A stretch of 5,273 nucleotides of DNA from an uncultured Bacilli bacterium (GCA_947599755.1 CANQFO010000072.1:1-5273); one strand, 5' to 3'. Counted from the stretch's first letter, positions 1 through 4,963 are shown. The notes: generated by a model not told the origin, from the letters alone. Numbers and translations are program-made.

Positions 1-2
1 AA

Positions 3-485
3 ATTACTAAAAAACATATAAAAGCAAGAAGTGATTATTTTAAAACTCATTCCATAAGTGAATTTATTGATAAGTTTAATTTACATTGTGATGAAAGACC
101 TACTTTAATGAAAAATATATTAACTAGACAAAAAAAGAAAAAAAATCAAAACTTAACTTTAGATATTATTGAAGAAGCTAGTAATTTGGATTCTTCTACT
201 TTCTTTAAGTCAATTATGGTTTTATCTCAAATTGAAACAAAAGAGTCTTTAAAAGAATTTAAAAATATTTTAAATTCTACTATGTTTAAGAATGCTTCAA
301 CTGATGAAAAACAAGCAATACTTGATAGTTTATTTTGTGCAAATAAAAATTATGGTTTTAATTATAAAATTAAATTTACTGATGAGGTTAAATCTTTAAT
401 GGATAATGAGAAAGAATATCCATGTAAAATAAAAATAGATAATAAAAAATTTCATGGAACTATAAAAAAGACAACTAATCAATAA
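3..485 (+). CDS. Hypothetical protein, 3' part only (5' end outside window)
   Basis: The reading frame is open from the first complete codon at base 3 to the TAA at 483-485, giving 160 visible residues. An ATG at 108 lies in frame but has only a weak ribosome site (GAAAG), and the open frame continues to the window edge, so a gene starting upstream is more likely. The visible part is charged and Lys/Asn-rich, with no membrane segment. It has a basic run (KKKKNQ) near visible residues 45-50, then predicted helical stretches and a short C-terminal part with a possible beta strand (CKIKID). I do not recognise the family and assign no function. Codon choice is distinctive: Thr is ACT 11 times and ACA twice, whereas the hydrolase gene at 1818 uses no ACT. 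An intrinsic terminator begins inside its stop codon, so it is the last gene of its unit. Confidence 0.7.
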   Translation: MTKKHIKARSDYFKTHSISEFIDKFNLHCDERPTLMKNILTRQKKKKNQNLTLDIIEEASNLDSSTFFKSIMVLSQIETKESLKEFKNILNSTMFKNASTDEKQAILDSLFCANKNYGFNYKIKFTDEVKSLMDNEKEYPCKIKIDNKKFHGTIKKTTNQ

Positions 486-522
486 GTATCTATTTTCAAT
501 TTGTTAATAGGTACTTTTTTTT
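484..522 (+). terminator. Intrinsic terminator of the first gene
   Basis: An 11-bp stem (AAGTATCTATT at 484-494 with AATAGGTACTT at 506-516, one G-U pair) encloses an 11-nt loop and is followed by a run of T at 515-522. The stem starts inside the TAA stop codon. It separates this gene from the tRNA unit. Confidence 0.85.
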
Positions 523-526
523 GTTT

Positions 527-554
527 TTGATTGAAGTTTTTAAAACTATATGAT
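527..554 (+). promoter_or_regulatory. Promoter of tRNA-Glu
   Basis: TTGATT at 527-532, a 16-bp spacer, then TATGAT at 549-554 match the SigA consensus (4/6 and 5/6). The expected start near 561 gives a leader of about 26 nt before the tRNA at 587. The preceding terminator means the tRNA needs its own promoter. Confidence 0.6.
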
Positions 555-586
555 AAACTTAATTTAGTTTTAATTAAAAATTAAAT

Positions 587-663
587 GGCCTGTTGGTGAA
601 GTGGCTTAACACACTGCCCTCTCAAGGCAGCATTCACGGATTCGAATTCCGTACAGGCTACCA
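587..663 (+). tRNA. tRNA-Glu (anticodon CUC)
   Basis: A complete cloverleaf is visible. Acceptor stem GGCCTGT pairs with ACAGGCT (G1-U72). The D arm is closed by GTG/CAC. Anticodon stem CTGCC/GGCAG has loop CTCTCAA, with U33 and anticodon C34-U35-C36. The T arm is ACGGA-TTCGAAT-TCCGT, then discriminator A73 and encoded CCA (661-663). CUC reads GAG, so the isotype is Glu, and the overall sequence resembles the usual Bacillota tRNA-Glu, which normally carries UUC. This one would decode GAG only, a rare codon in this AT-rich window, so a second tRNA-Glu(UUC) must exist elsewhere. It is a single-gene unit with its own promoter and terminator. Confidence 0.93.
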
Positions 664-675
664 AAAATAAACACT

Positions 676-699
676 AAGCAAGAGAAAAACTTGCTTTTT
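676..699 (+). terminator. Intrinsic terminator after tRNA-Glu
   Basis: AAGCAAG (676-682) pairs with CTTGCTT (690-696) around a 7-nt A-rich loop, followed by T up to 699. It ends the tRNA transcript 13 nt after the CCA. Confidence 0.8.
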
Positions 700-785
700 C
701 ATTGAAATAAAGCTAATTACTCAAAGTAAACTAAAAAAACCTAAATTTGAGGTAAAACATACCCAAAATGGAACAAAAATCCACC

Positions 786-814
786 TTGTAAATCACCAAA
801 AAATAGAGTAAAAT
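786..814 (+). promoter_or_regulatory. Promoter of the 848-2372 operon
   Basis: TTGTAA at 786-791, a 17-bp spacer and TAAAAT at 809-814 form a SigA-type promoter. Transcription would begin near 821, before the ribosome site GAGGTG (836-841) of the first gene. Bases 700-785 show nothing else I can support. Confidence 0.55.
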
Positions 815-847
815 AATAAATATAAAGAATAAAATGAGGTGAAATAA

Positions 848-1795
848 ATGAATAATAATTCAAATTTAACCAATCCTTACTCATCCACAAATAATCAACA
901 AATACCTCCAACACAACAACCCCAACAATATCCTCAACAAACACCTCCAACACAACAACCTCAACAATATCCTCAACAAATACCAAATTTCAATTCCTAT
1001 CAACAACAAATGCCACAACCATTAAATCAAAATTTACAACAACAATCTCCCAAAAAAGCAAAAAAGAAAAAAAATACATTAGCAATTTTCCTAATGCTAA
1101 TTATTCTAATATTAGGAGGATATATAGTCTATATGAACCAACTTCATCAACAACAACTTTACCAAAAAGAAATAGAGTGTACACCAGTATCCACAAAAAA
1201 TGGAACAAAGAATTTACCACTAAACTCAACAATAGTAAAAGACCTATACGCCAAAGTATCAACAAATATTAGAGAAGATTTAGCACTAACAGAGTTAAAT
1301 GACTCCATGAAAAGATACCTAGCATATCGCCAAATACCACAAGACAAAATATATGAATCTGGATGTAACCTATTTTCCTCTACTAAAATGGAACCATATA
1401 CTTGTCAAGAAACTTCAACTTTTAATCCACATGCATTCAAAGAAGAAACACTACAACTAGAATTAAAAAAACTATTTGGAGAAAAAACAAATATTCCAAA
1501 CGAAAATATTCAATTAGGAACAAATTGTATTGGTGGATACCAATATATTGAAGAAAGAGGAGAATACGTGCAAGGATTTTGTAATGAAATAAAAGCACCC
1601 CTATATAGCGTAACCAAAAAATTAGTAAAAGCAACCAGTACAGAAAGTACAATAACATTAAATGAAGAAGTAAAATATCGTAGTGGTCAAGGTTTAGAAC
1701 TTCCAGAGAACTTAAAAAGTGGAACATACATATATACATTTCAATTAGATACAAATTATAATTATGTATATACAAGTAAAACATTACAACAATAA
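848..1795 (+). CDS. Single-span membrane protein, Pro/Gln-rich N-terminal tail and extracytoplasmic Cys-containing domain
   Basis: The protein has 315 residues. Residues 1-68 are a disordered Asn/Gln/Pro tail containing a 13-residue tandem repeat (PPTQQPQQYPQQ-type). A basic cluster KKAKKKK (69-75) precedes one membrane segment (about 77-96, LAIFLMLIILILGGYIVYM). The positive-inside rule puts the tail in the cytoplasm and residues 100-315 outside. The outer domain has five Cys (111, 173, 186, 227, 245), so disulfides are possible, and ends in an aromatic beta-like stretch (TYIYTFQLDTNYNYVY). There is no signal peptidase site or sortase motif. I do not recognise the family; similar Pro/Gln-tail plus membrane-anchor layouts occur in many Bacillota hypothetical proteins. 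Start: ATG 848 lies 6 nt after GAGGTG. It is first in an operon, with the hydrolase ATG 22 nt downstream. Confidence 0.85.
   Translation: MNNNSNLTNPYSSTNNQQIPPTQQPQQYPQQTPPTQQPQQYPQQIPNFNSYQQQMPQPLNQNLQQQSPKKAKKKKNTLAIFLMLIILILGGYIVYMNQLHQQQLYQKEIECTPVSTKNGTKNLPLNSTIVKDLYAKVSTNIREDLALTELNDSMKRYLAYRQIPQDKIYESGCNLFSSTKMEPYTCQETSTFNPHAFKEETLQLELKKLFGEKTNIPNENIQLGTNCIGGYQYIEERGEYVQGFCNEIKAPLYSVTKKLVKATSTESTITLNEEVKYRSGQGLELPENLKSGTYIYTFQLDTNYNYVYTSKTLQQ
895..984 (+). repeat. 39-bp tandem repeat, about 2.3 copies, coding
   Basis: Units at 895-933 and 934-972 match except for very few bases (for example CCCCAA versus CCTCAA), and a 12-nt partial third copy follows at 973-984. The period is 13 codons, so copy-number change keeps the frame. 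It encodes the Pro/Gln tail of the protein starting at 848. Confidence 0.85.
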
Positions 1796-1817
1796 AATAA
1801 TAAAAGGTGGGACAAAA

Positions 1818-2372
1818 ATGAAAATAAAAAAAATAATTACAGGAGTTTTAGATGAAAATTGTTATATCTTAGAAAAAAATAATACCTGCATAATCATAGA
1901 TCCAGGTGATGACTATCAAAAAATAAAAGAACAAATAGAAAATAATAAAATTTTAGCCGTATTAATCACACATGCACATTTTGATCACATTGGTGCACTG
2001 AGAAATTTTTTAACAAAAAGAAGTATCAAAATATTTAAAAAAAGTAATTTAGAAGAACAAAAAAACTATAAAATAGGGGACTTTACCTTTGAATGTATTA
2101 ATACACCCGGTCATTCTAAAGATTCTATTACATTCTATTTTAAAGAAGACAAAGCAATGTTCGTAGGAGATTTTATCTTCAAAGAAAGCATTGGTAGAAC
2201 AGATCTACCAGGTGGAAATGCTAAAGAAATGAGTGAAAGCATTCAAAAAATCATAACATTTCCAGAAGATACAAAATTATATCCAGGACATGGAGAAGAA
2301 ACAACATTAAAAGAGGAAAAAGCAACCAATCCTTACTTAAATGAGCAAATCAAAAAAGATACAAATAGATAA
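1818..2372 (+). CDS. Metallo-beta-lactamase-fold hydrolase, YqgX / glyoxalase-II-like
   Basis: This 184-residue cytoplasmic enzyme is of the binuclear-zinc MBL fold, hydroxyacylglutathione-hydrolase-like group. All metal ligands are visible: THAHFDH (H52, H54, D56, H57), H99 in TPGHS, D118 in GDFIF and H158 in YPGHG. The GRTDLPGG segment (126-133) and the ending NPYLN (171-175) are typical of Bacillus YqgX-type proteins, whose likely chemistry is thioester hydrolysis (such as S-lactoyl-thiol); the true substrate is unknown. It is about 25-28 residues shorter than YqgX (about 210), with the loss between the HxHxDH strand and H99 (around residues 76-85), a region without metal ligands. I place the start at ATG 1818 because AAAGGTGG at 1803-1810 sits 7 nt before it. 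An in-frame ATG at 1764 lies inside the upstream gene without a ribosome site. It is the second gene of a two-gene operon. Confidence 0.92.
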   Translation: MKIKKIITGVLDENCYILEKNNTCIIIDPGDDYQKIKEQIENNKILAVLITHAHFDHIGALRNFLTKRSIKIFKKSNLEEQKNYKIGDFTFECINTPGHSKDSITFYFKEDKAMFVGDFIFKESIGRTDLPGGNAKEMSESIQKIITFPEDTKLYPGHGEETTLKEEKATNPYLNEQIKKDTNR

Positions 2373-2390
2373 AACAAATCTATTTTTTTT
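2363..2390 (+). terminator. Terminator of the membrane protein-hydrolase operon
   Basis: AAATAGAT (2363-2370) pairs with ATCTATTT (2378-2385) around a 7-nt loop, then T to 2390. The stem covers the last codons and first base of the stop. Confidence 0.75.
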
Positions 2391-2391
2391 C

Positions 2392-2420
2392 TTTCATTTT
2401 TTTTAAACATATGATATGAT
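2392..2420 (+). promoter_or_regulatory. Promoter of the 2448 gene
   Basis: Two overlapping TATGAT boxes (2410-2415 and 2415-2420) are visible. The second has TTTCAT at 2392-2397 with a 17-bp spacer. The -35 is poor (3/6) and directly follows the T-tract of the upstream terminator. The ribosome site AAAGGAGG follows at about 2430-2437. Confidence 0.5.
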
Positions 2421-2447
2421 AATAAACCAAAAGGAGGAAAATCAAAA

Positions 2448-2774
2448 ATGAAAGTTTGGACAAAAGTACAACTAAAAAATAGAAATAAAGATGTAGAACT
2501 AATCAGTAAATCCTTAACAAATTATCTATATGGATATGGACCCATTTCACAAATAGAACAAAAATATCACATACAAAAAAATGATCGAAAAATTTTAGAT
2601 CAATACACAGCAAATCGAATAGGAGGACTATTAATGTTATATTTAGCAAAAGATACCAAAAGAATCAATGATATTGTAAACAAATATAACATCCCACATG
2701 GAATAGTAGAAGAAATCATTCCAGAAATCGAAGGATACATTAATAAAATAGCAAACGAAAATAACTACAGATAA
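2448..2774 (+). CDS. Hypothetical 108-residue helical protein with internal repeat
   Basis: A strong ribosome site (AAAGGAGG) lies 10 nt before the ATG. The product is basic, soluble-looking and mostly helical, with no signal peptide, membrane segment or Cys. The pattern I-x-x-I-x-x-K-Y-x-I occurs twice, at residues 33-42 (ISQIEQKYHI) and 73-82 (INDIVNKYNI), exactly 40 residues apart. Each looks like the first part of a helix-turn-helix (helix plus turn), so it could be a small nucleic-acid-binding or protein-interaction module; this is inference. I do not recognise the family. It has its own promoter and a terminator that begins within its last codons. It converges on the small membrane peptide gene on the other strand, 14 nt away. 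Confidence 0.8.
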   Translation: MKVWTKVQLKNRNKDVELISKSLTNYLYGYGPISQIEQKYHIQKNDRKILDQYTANRIGGLLMLYLAKDTKRINDIVNKYNIPHGIVEEIIPEIEGYINKIANENNYR

Positions 2775-2787
2775 TGCAGTTATTTTT
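2758..2787. terminator. Bidirectional terminator between convergent genes
   Basis: A 12-bp stem (2758-2769 with 2775-2786) has a 5-nt loop that contains the plus-strand stop codon. Read on the plus strand it has one A-C mismatch; on the minus strand the same position is a G-U pair, so the minus-strand RNA folds better. T-runs follow on both sides (TTTTT at 2783-2787 for plus, TTTT for minus). It serves the 2448 gene and the 2789-2875 gene. Confidence 0.7.
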
Positions 2788-2788
2788 A

Positions 2789-2875
2789 TTATAAATAAAG
2801 TAAAATACTAAAAAAACCAAGTAACATTGCTAACACCAAAATAATAGATATTACTTTAATTATTCGATCACTCAT
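2789..2875 (-). CDS. 28-residue single-span membrane peptide (possibly Prli42-like)
   Basis: This short minus-strand gene starts with ATG at 2873-2875 and ends with TAA at 2789-2791. The Shine-Dalgarno GAGGTGG (2881-2887) lies 5 nt upstream, and a good promoter lies upstream at 2895-2923. The peptide begins MSDRIIKV and continues as one hydrophobic span (about residues 8-28, centre LVLAMLLGFF) that reaches the C-terminus. A short charged N-terminus followed by a C-terminal membrane span with a central Met is the layout of Prli42 / DUF4044 peptides of Bacillota; Prli42 anchors the stressosome in Listeria. The length is close to Prli42's, but similarity between such short hydrophobic peptides is weak evidence, so the name is tentative. 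It is convergent with the 2448 gene and divergent from spoIIM. Confidence 0.68.
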   Translation of the reverse strand: MSDRIIKVISIILVLAMLLGFFSILLYL

Positions 2876-2894
2876 CAAAACCACCTCAAACAAC

Positions 2895-2923
2895 ATTATA
2901 AAATAATTGTATAAAAAAGTAAA
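2895..2923 (-). promoter_or_regulatory. Minus-strand promoter of the 28-residue peptide gene
   Basis: On the minus strand, TTTACT (2918-2923), a 17-bp spacer and TATAAT (2895-2900) are visible. The -10 is perfect and the -35 is 4/6. It supports the small gene as real. The -35 lies inside the palindrome at 2915-2931. Confidence 0.65.
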
Positions 2924-2931
2924 TTACTTTT
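2915..2931. promoter_or_regulatory. 17-bp palindrome, candidate operator in divergent region
   Basis: AAAAGTAA and TTACTTTT form a perfect 8-bp inverted repeat around one central A. It sits in the 102-bp region between the divergent peptide and spoIIM genes and covers the minus-strand -35. In such AT-rich DNA about one such palindrome is expected per window by chance, so location is the main argument. Confidence 0.35.
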
Positions 2932-2956
2932 ACGTATGAAACAAAAATGATACTAA

Positions 2957-2962
2957 TATAAT
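2957..2962 (+). promoter_or_regulatory. Possible -10 box for spoIIM
   Basis: A perfect TATAAT lies 15 nt before the start codon, but no good SigA -35 sits 16-18 bp upstream. In B. subtilis spoIIM is transcribed by mother-cell SigE, so a missing SigA -35 could mean a sporulation sigma factor; I cannot establish this. Transcription from here would leave a leader of about 10 nt. Confidence 0.3.
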
Positions 2963-2977
2963 AAATTGGGTGATAAA

Positions 2978-3577
2978 ATGAAACAATACATGCAGAAATT
3001 AAAAACAAAAAAAAGATTAACAATACTAAGTACAATTACATTCTTATCTATACTATTAGGAATCTTTTATTTTTCCATAATAACCAAAAACAACAAAGAA
3101 CTAGTTGCAACAAGTTTAGCAGAATTTTTTCTTAAAATTAAAAAAAATCAACTAAATTATCAAAAATCTTTGATTATAAGTACAGCAAATATAACAATTA
3201 CCTCCATACTAATATGGTTAATCGGAATCTCAATTATAGGAATCCCAATCATTATTGCTACACTAATATTTAAAAGCTTTTTACTAGGGTTTTCTTTTAT
3301 TAGTATTGTATACAATTATAAAATACCAGGAATTTTACTAGGAATAATTTATATTTTACCCCACATAATGAAATTATTTGCCCACTTTGTATTATCCTAT
3401 TATGCAATTTCATTTTCGCTAATGCTCTTTCAACTTTTCTTTAGAAAAAAAGAATATAATAAAAAAATTTTAATGAAAAGATATACAAAAATGCTTATTA
3501 CATCCTTAATAATATCAATGTTCGGTACAATGATTGAAATATTTGCGATTCCAGCAATTTTAAAAATAATAATATAA
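2978..3577 (+). CDS. spoIIM: Stage II sporulation protein M (SpoIIM)
   Basis: This 199-residue polytopic membrane protein closely matches the SpoIIM family pattern. A basic N-terminus (KLKTKKR, 8-13) is followed by a first membrane span (about 15-35) and a polar outer stretch. Next comes the signature WLIGISIIGIPIIIATLIFKS (80-100, compare WVLGLSIIGLPVIFVLLFLKG in B. subtilis as I recall it). A GF motif (104-105), the ILPHI loop (126-130), AISFSLMLFQ (143-152), a basic cytoplasmic loop and a last span with conserved IE (186-187) complete it. In known spore formers SpoIIM recruits SpoIID and SpoIIP to the engulfing septum, where they remodel peptidoglycan. Length is close to the family's (about 200-215). 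I chose ATG 2978, preceded by GGGTGA (2968-2973) with 4 nt spacing; a TTG at 2966 has no ribosome site. It has no co-transcribed partner and no clear terminator. Confidence 0.88.
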   Translation: MKQYMQKLKTKKRLTILSTITFLSILLGIFYFSIITKNNKELVATSLAEFFLKIKKNQLNYQKSLIISTANITITSILIWLIGISIIGIPIIIATLIFKSFLLGFSFISIVYNYKIPGILLGIIYILPHIMKLFAHFVLSYYAISFSLMLFQLFFRKKEYNKKILMKRYTKMLITSLIISMFGTMIEIFAIPAILKIII

Positions 3578-3603
3578 TTTTTAACAGATGTGTCAATTTA
3601 CAC

Positions 3604-3632
3604 TTGATTATTTACATGTATATGCCTATAAT
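3604..3632 (+). promoter_or_regulatory. Promoter of the Cro/CI-like gene
   Basis: TTGATT (3604-3609), a 17-bp spacer and TATAAT (3627-3632) form the best SigA promoter in the window. The start is expected near 3639, at the ribosome site AGGAGGG (3639-3645), so the mRNA would be nearly leaderless before the site. Confidence 0.75.
3610..3623. promoter_or_regulatory. Palindrome in promoter spacer, candidate autoregulatory operator
   Basis: ATTTACATGTATAT is palindromic at 12 of 14 positions around the perfect core TACATGTA (3613-3620). It fills the spacer between -35 and -10 of a gene encoding a DNA-binding protein. ATTTACA is also directly repeated at 3596-3602, 14 bp away. A repressor bound here would block RNA polymerase. 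The assignment is inferred from position only. Confidence 0.4.
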
Positions 3633-3651
3633 TATATTAGGAGGGTAAAAC

Positions 3652-4419
3652 ATGAAAGAATTGAACGTAATTTTAACAGAATTAGGAATAAGCAAAGTAC
3701 GTTTAGCAAAATATTTAGGAGTTTCTAGACAAATGCTATATAATTATCTAGCAATTGCCGATATAAACCATTGGCCAAAAGAAAAAGCAGCAAAATTACT
3801 AAACTTACTAAATATTGAATCAATAAACGAATTAAAAAATTTAAATATAACAAGCGAATACATAATTGAAGTAGAAAATAGATTAAATGAAGGATTAAAA
3901 AAAAGTACAAATAAAGAAATTATTGCTGATCTAAAAGGATTTAATAAAAAAGAACAAGAATTACTATCAGATATTATTAATTTATTAAAAGAAAAATTAG
4001 CATCAGATAAAACCAAAAATACATATAATACATATTTATATTTATTTCATTTTTTACAATCAATGGAAACAACAGATGAATTAAAATATATTTTAGCATA
4101 TATGTCAAAATCACTAGGATTTACAGACCCAATGGAATTTGTCTTCAACAAAGATAAACAATTTATTTTCGAAAGTATTTTATTTAGTGCAATGACATTA
4201 TATAATAATGGAGGAGCATCAAAAAATAAATTAAGCGAATCACACAAGCGATTTGTCCAAGATATACAACATAAAAATGAAGAAAAATTATCACGTACAC
4301 AAGAACTAAATACAGCAAAAGTACAAGCACTAAAAGAATTAGGATATACTGAAATCAATGAAGATAATGCCAAAGAAGTATTAGAAAAAATAGCGGAAAT
4401 TCAATCCAGAAAAGTATAA
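3652..4419 (+). CDS. Cro/CI-like (XRE-type) helix-turn-helix protein with unknown C-terminal region
   Basis: The protein has 255 residues. The N-terminal domain (about 1-60) is a five-helix Cro/CI-type DNA-binding fold: LGISKVRLAKYLGVS (11-25) is helix 2 and the turn, and SRQMLYNYLA (25-34) is the recognition helix. Residues 70-120 are charged and probably coiled-coil. Residues 122-190 form a helical, aromatic-rich domain (YNTYLYLFHFL). Residues 200-255 form a second charged helical stretch that could mediate oligomerisation. There is no enzyme motif, membrane segment or ligand-binding domain that I recognise. It is a monocistronic unit, with AGGAGGG 6 nt before the ATG, its own strong promoter and a terminator. 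This suits a chromosomal regulator, probably autoregulated; a phage-type repressor is less likely because no phage genes are nearby. Confidence 0.82.
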   Translation: MKELNVILTELGISKVRLAKYLGVSRQMLYNYLAIADINHWPKEKAAKLLNLLNIESINELKNLNITSEYIIEVENRLNEGLKKSTNKEIIADLKGFNKKEQELLSDIINLLKEKLASDKTKNTYNTYLYLFHFLQSMETTDELKYILAYMSKSLGFTDPMEFVFNKDKQFIFESILFSAMTLYNNGGASKNKLSESHKRFVQDIQHKNEEKLSRTQELNTAKVQALKELGYTEINEDNAKEVLEKIAEIQSRKV

Positions 4420-4422
4420 AAT

Positions 4423-4452
4423 AAACCCTCATCAAAACGATTGAGGGTTTTA
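4423..4452. terminator. Strong terminator, probably bidirectional
   Basis: A 9-bp stem with three GC pairs (AAACCCTCA 4423-4431 with TGAGGGTTT 4442-4450) lies between the plus-strand regulator gene and the minus-strand YjcZ-like gene. Both strands show a T-rich flank, so it probably ends both transcripts. Confidence 0.85.
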
Positions 4453-4482
4453 CTAAATCTATAATGGGATTAAAACAAATGA

Positions 4483-4647
4483 TTAAAAACCTACATTATT
4501 ACCATAATTTCCTCTGTTTCCACTTCCCCAAAAGAAAAAGAAAATGATAAAGAGAACAATGATGATTGCCCAACCCCAACCAAAACTATCATTATTAGCA
4601 TTATTAGAATAACCACAATACATTGGATAGCCAGGACCATAATACAT
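4483..4647 (-). CDS. YjcZ-like small sporulation-type protein
   Basis: This minus-strand gene encodes 54 residues. It begins MYYGPGYPMYCGYS and continues with an Asn-rich linker. Then comes a single hydrophobic span (about 25-40, WAIIIVLFIIFFFFW) and a Gly/Asn/Arg tail (GSGNRGNYGNN). A Gly/Tyr-rich head followed by an (A/F)xIVVLFILL-type span is the hallmark of the YjcZ family of short Bacillota proteins, several of which are spore-associated. Function is otherwise unknown, and the span is more aromatic here than usual. The frame has a TGA upstream, so ATG 4645-4647 is the only standard start, yet the Shine-Dalgarno AAAGGAG is 12 nt away. The gene is divergent from the DUF1540 gene and ends at the shared terminator. 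Confidence 0.8.
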   Translation of the reverse strand: MYYGPGYPMYCGYSNNANNDSFGWGWAIIIVLFIIFFFFWGSGNRGNYGNNVGF

Positions 4648-4653
4648 AATAGA

Positions 4654-4668
4654 TCATTTCTCCTTTCA
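4654..4668 (-). promoter_or_regulatory. Ribosome site with long spacing, shared leader copy 1
   Basis: On the minus strand this reads TGAAAGGAGAAATGA. The AGGAG is 12 nt from the YjcZ-like start, and an out-of-frame ATG lies only 2 nt after the AGGAG. That ATG opens a 17-codon ORF overlapping the gene (minus, 4604-4657). The same 15 nt precede the DUF1540 gene. Confidence 0.6.
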
Positions 4669-4963
4669 ATATATTGTATTAAAAAGAAAGAAATTTCAAC
4701 ATAATAGATACCTATAAATCAAAATAAGAAGATAATAATATAATATATCCCATGATAATTAAAAACAAATAGAGCAATATGACAAAAAAAGAAAACATAA
4801 AAATAAGAAGTTAACATAATATCAATTATAGGAAGTAAAATATTTCCTAAATAAACACAATTTATACAATAAAATAATTCAAAAAGAACTATAATTACAC
4901 TCTATATCTATCTTAATCTAATATAAAAATACATAATTATAATAAAAATAGACAAAATAAAAA
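4669..4963. other. AT-rich intergenic region between divergent genes
   Basis: About 295 bp with no supported gene. Short hydrophobic minus-strand frames (for example 4712-4798) lack ribosome sites. A weak hairpin (TAGGAA/TTCCTA near 4829-4849) has no T-tail. A perfect TATAAT at 4938-4943 could be the -10 of the DUF1540 gene, but no -35 is convincing. Confidence 0.5.
4672..4699 (-). promoter_or_regulatory. Possible promoter of the YjcZ-like gene
   Basis: On the minus strand, TTGAAA (4694-4699) and TACAAT (4673-4678) are good boxes but only 15 bp apart. The same -10 region reads AATACAATA, one base off the CATAnnnTA / CATACAnT -10 pattern of mother-cell SigK/SigE. I cannot decide between them; neither -35 fits fully. 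Confidence 0.3.

Noticed and set aside
768..791. Seven-codon ORF before the 848 operon, as a possible leader peptide
   Set aside because: It overlaps the -35 of the promoter, so it would not be in the transcript.
741..986. Minus-strand 81-codon frame with Val/Glu repeats
   Set aside because: It is the mirror of the Pro/Gln tandem repeat on the plus strand and has no ribosome site.
1437..1784. Minus-strand 115-codon hydrophobic frame
   Set aside because: It lies wholly inside the well-supported 848 gene and has no ribosome site; AT-rich antisense frames appear hydrophobic by composition.
1764..1817. Upstream in-frame ATG for the hydrolase
   Set aside because: No ribosome site, overlaps the previous gene, and the family N-terminus begins at ATG 1818.
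2966..2977. TTG start for spoIIM
   Set aside because: The TTG overlaps the ribosome site GGGTGA that serves ATG 2978.
4047..4373. Minus-strand frame inside the regulator gene
   Set aside because: Antisense shadow with no start signals; the plus-strand protein has a clear DNA-binding domain.
4712..4798. Minus-strand 28-codon hydrophobic frame in the intergenic region
   Set aside because: No Shine-Dalgarno or promoter; contrast with the 2789-2875 gene, which has both.
4721..4810. Direct repeat AAAATAAGAAG at 4721-4731 and 4800-4810
   Set aside because: Low-complexity purine-rich sequence, only 11 nt, expected by chance in this composition.
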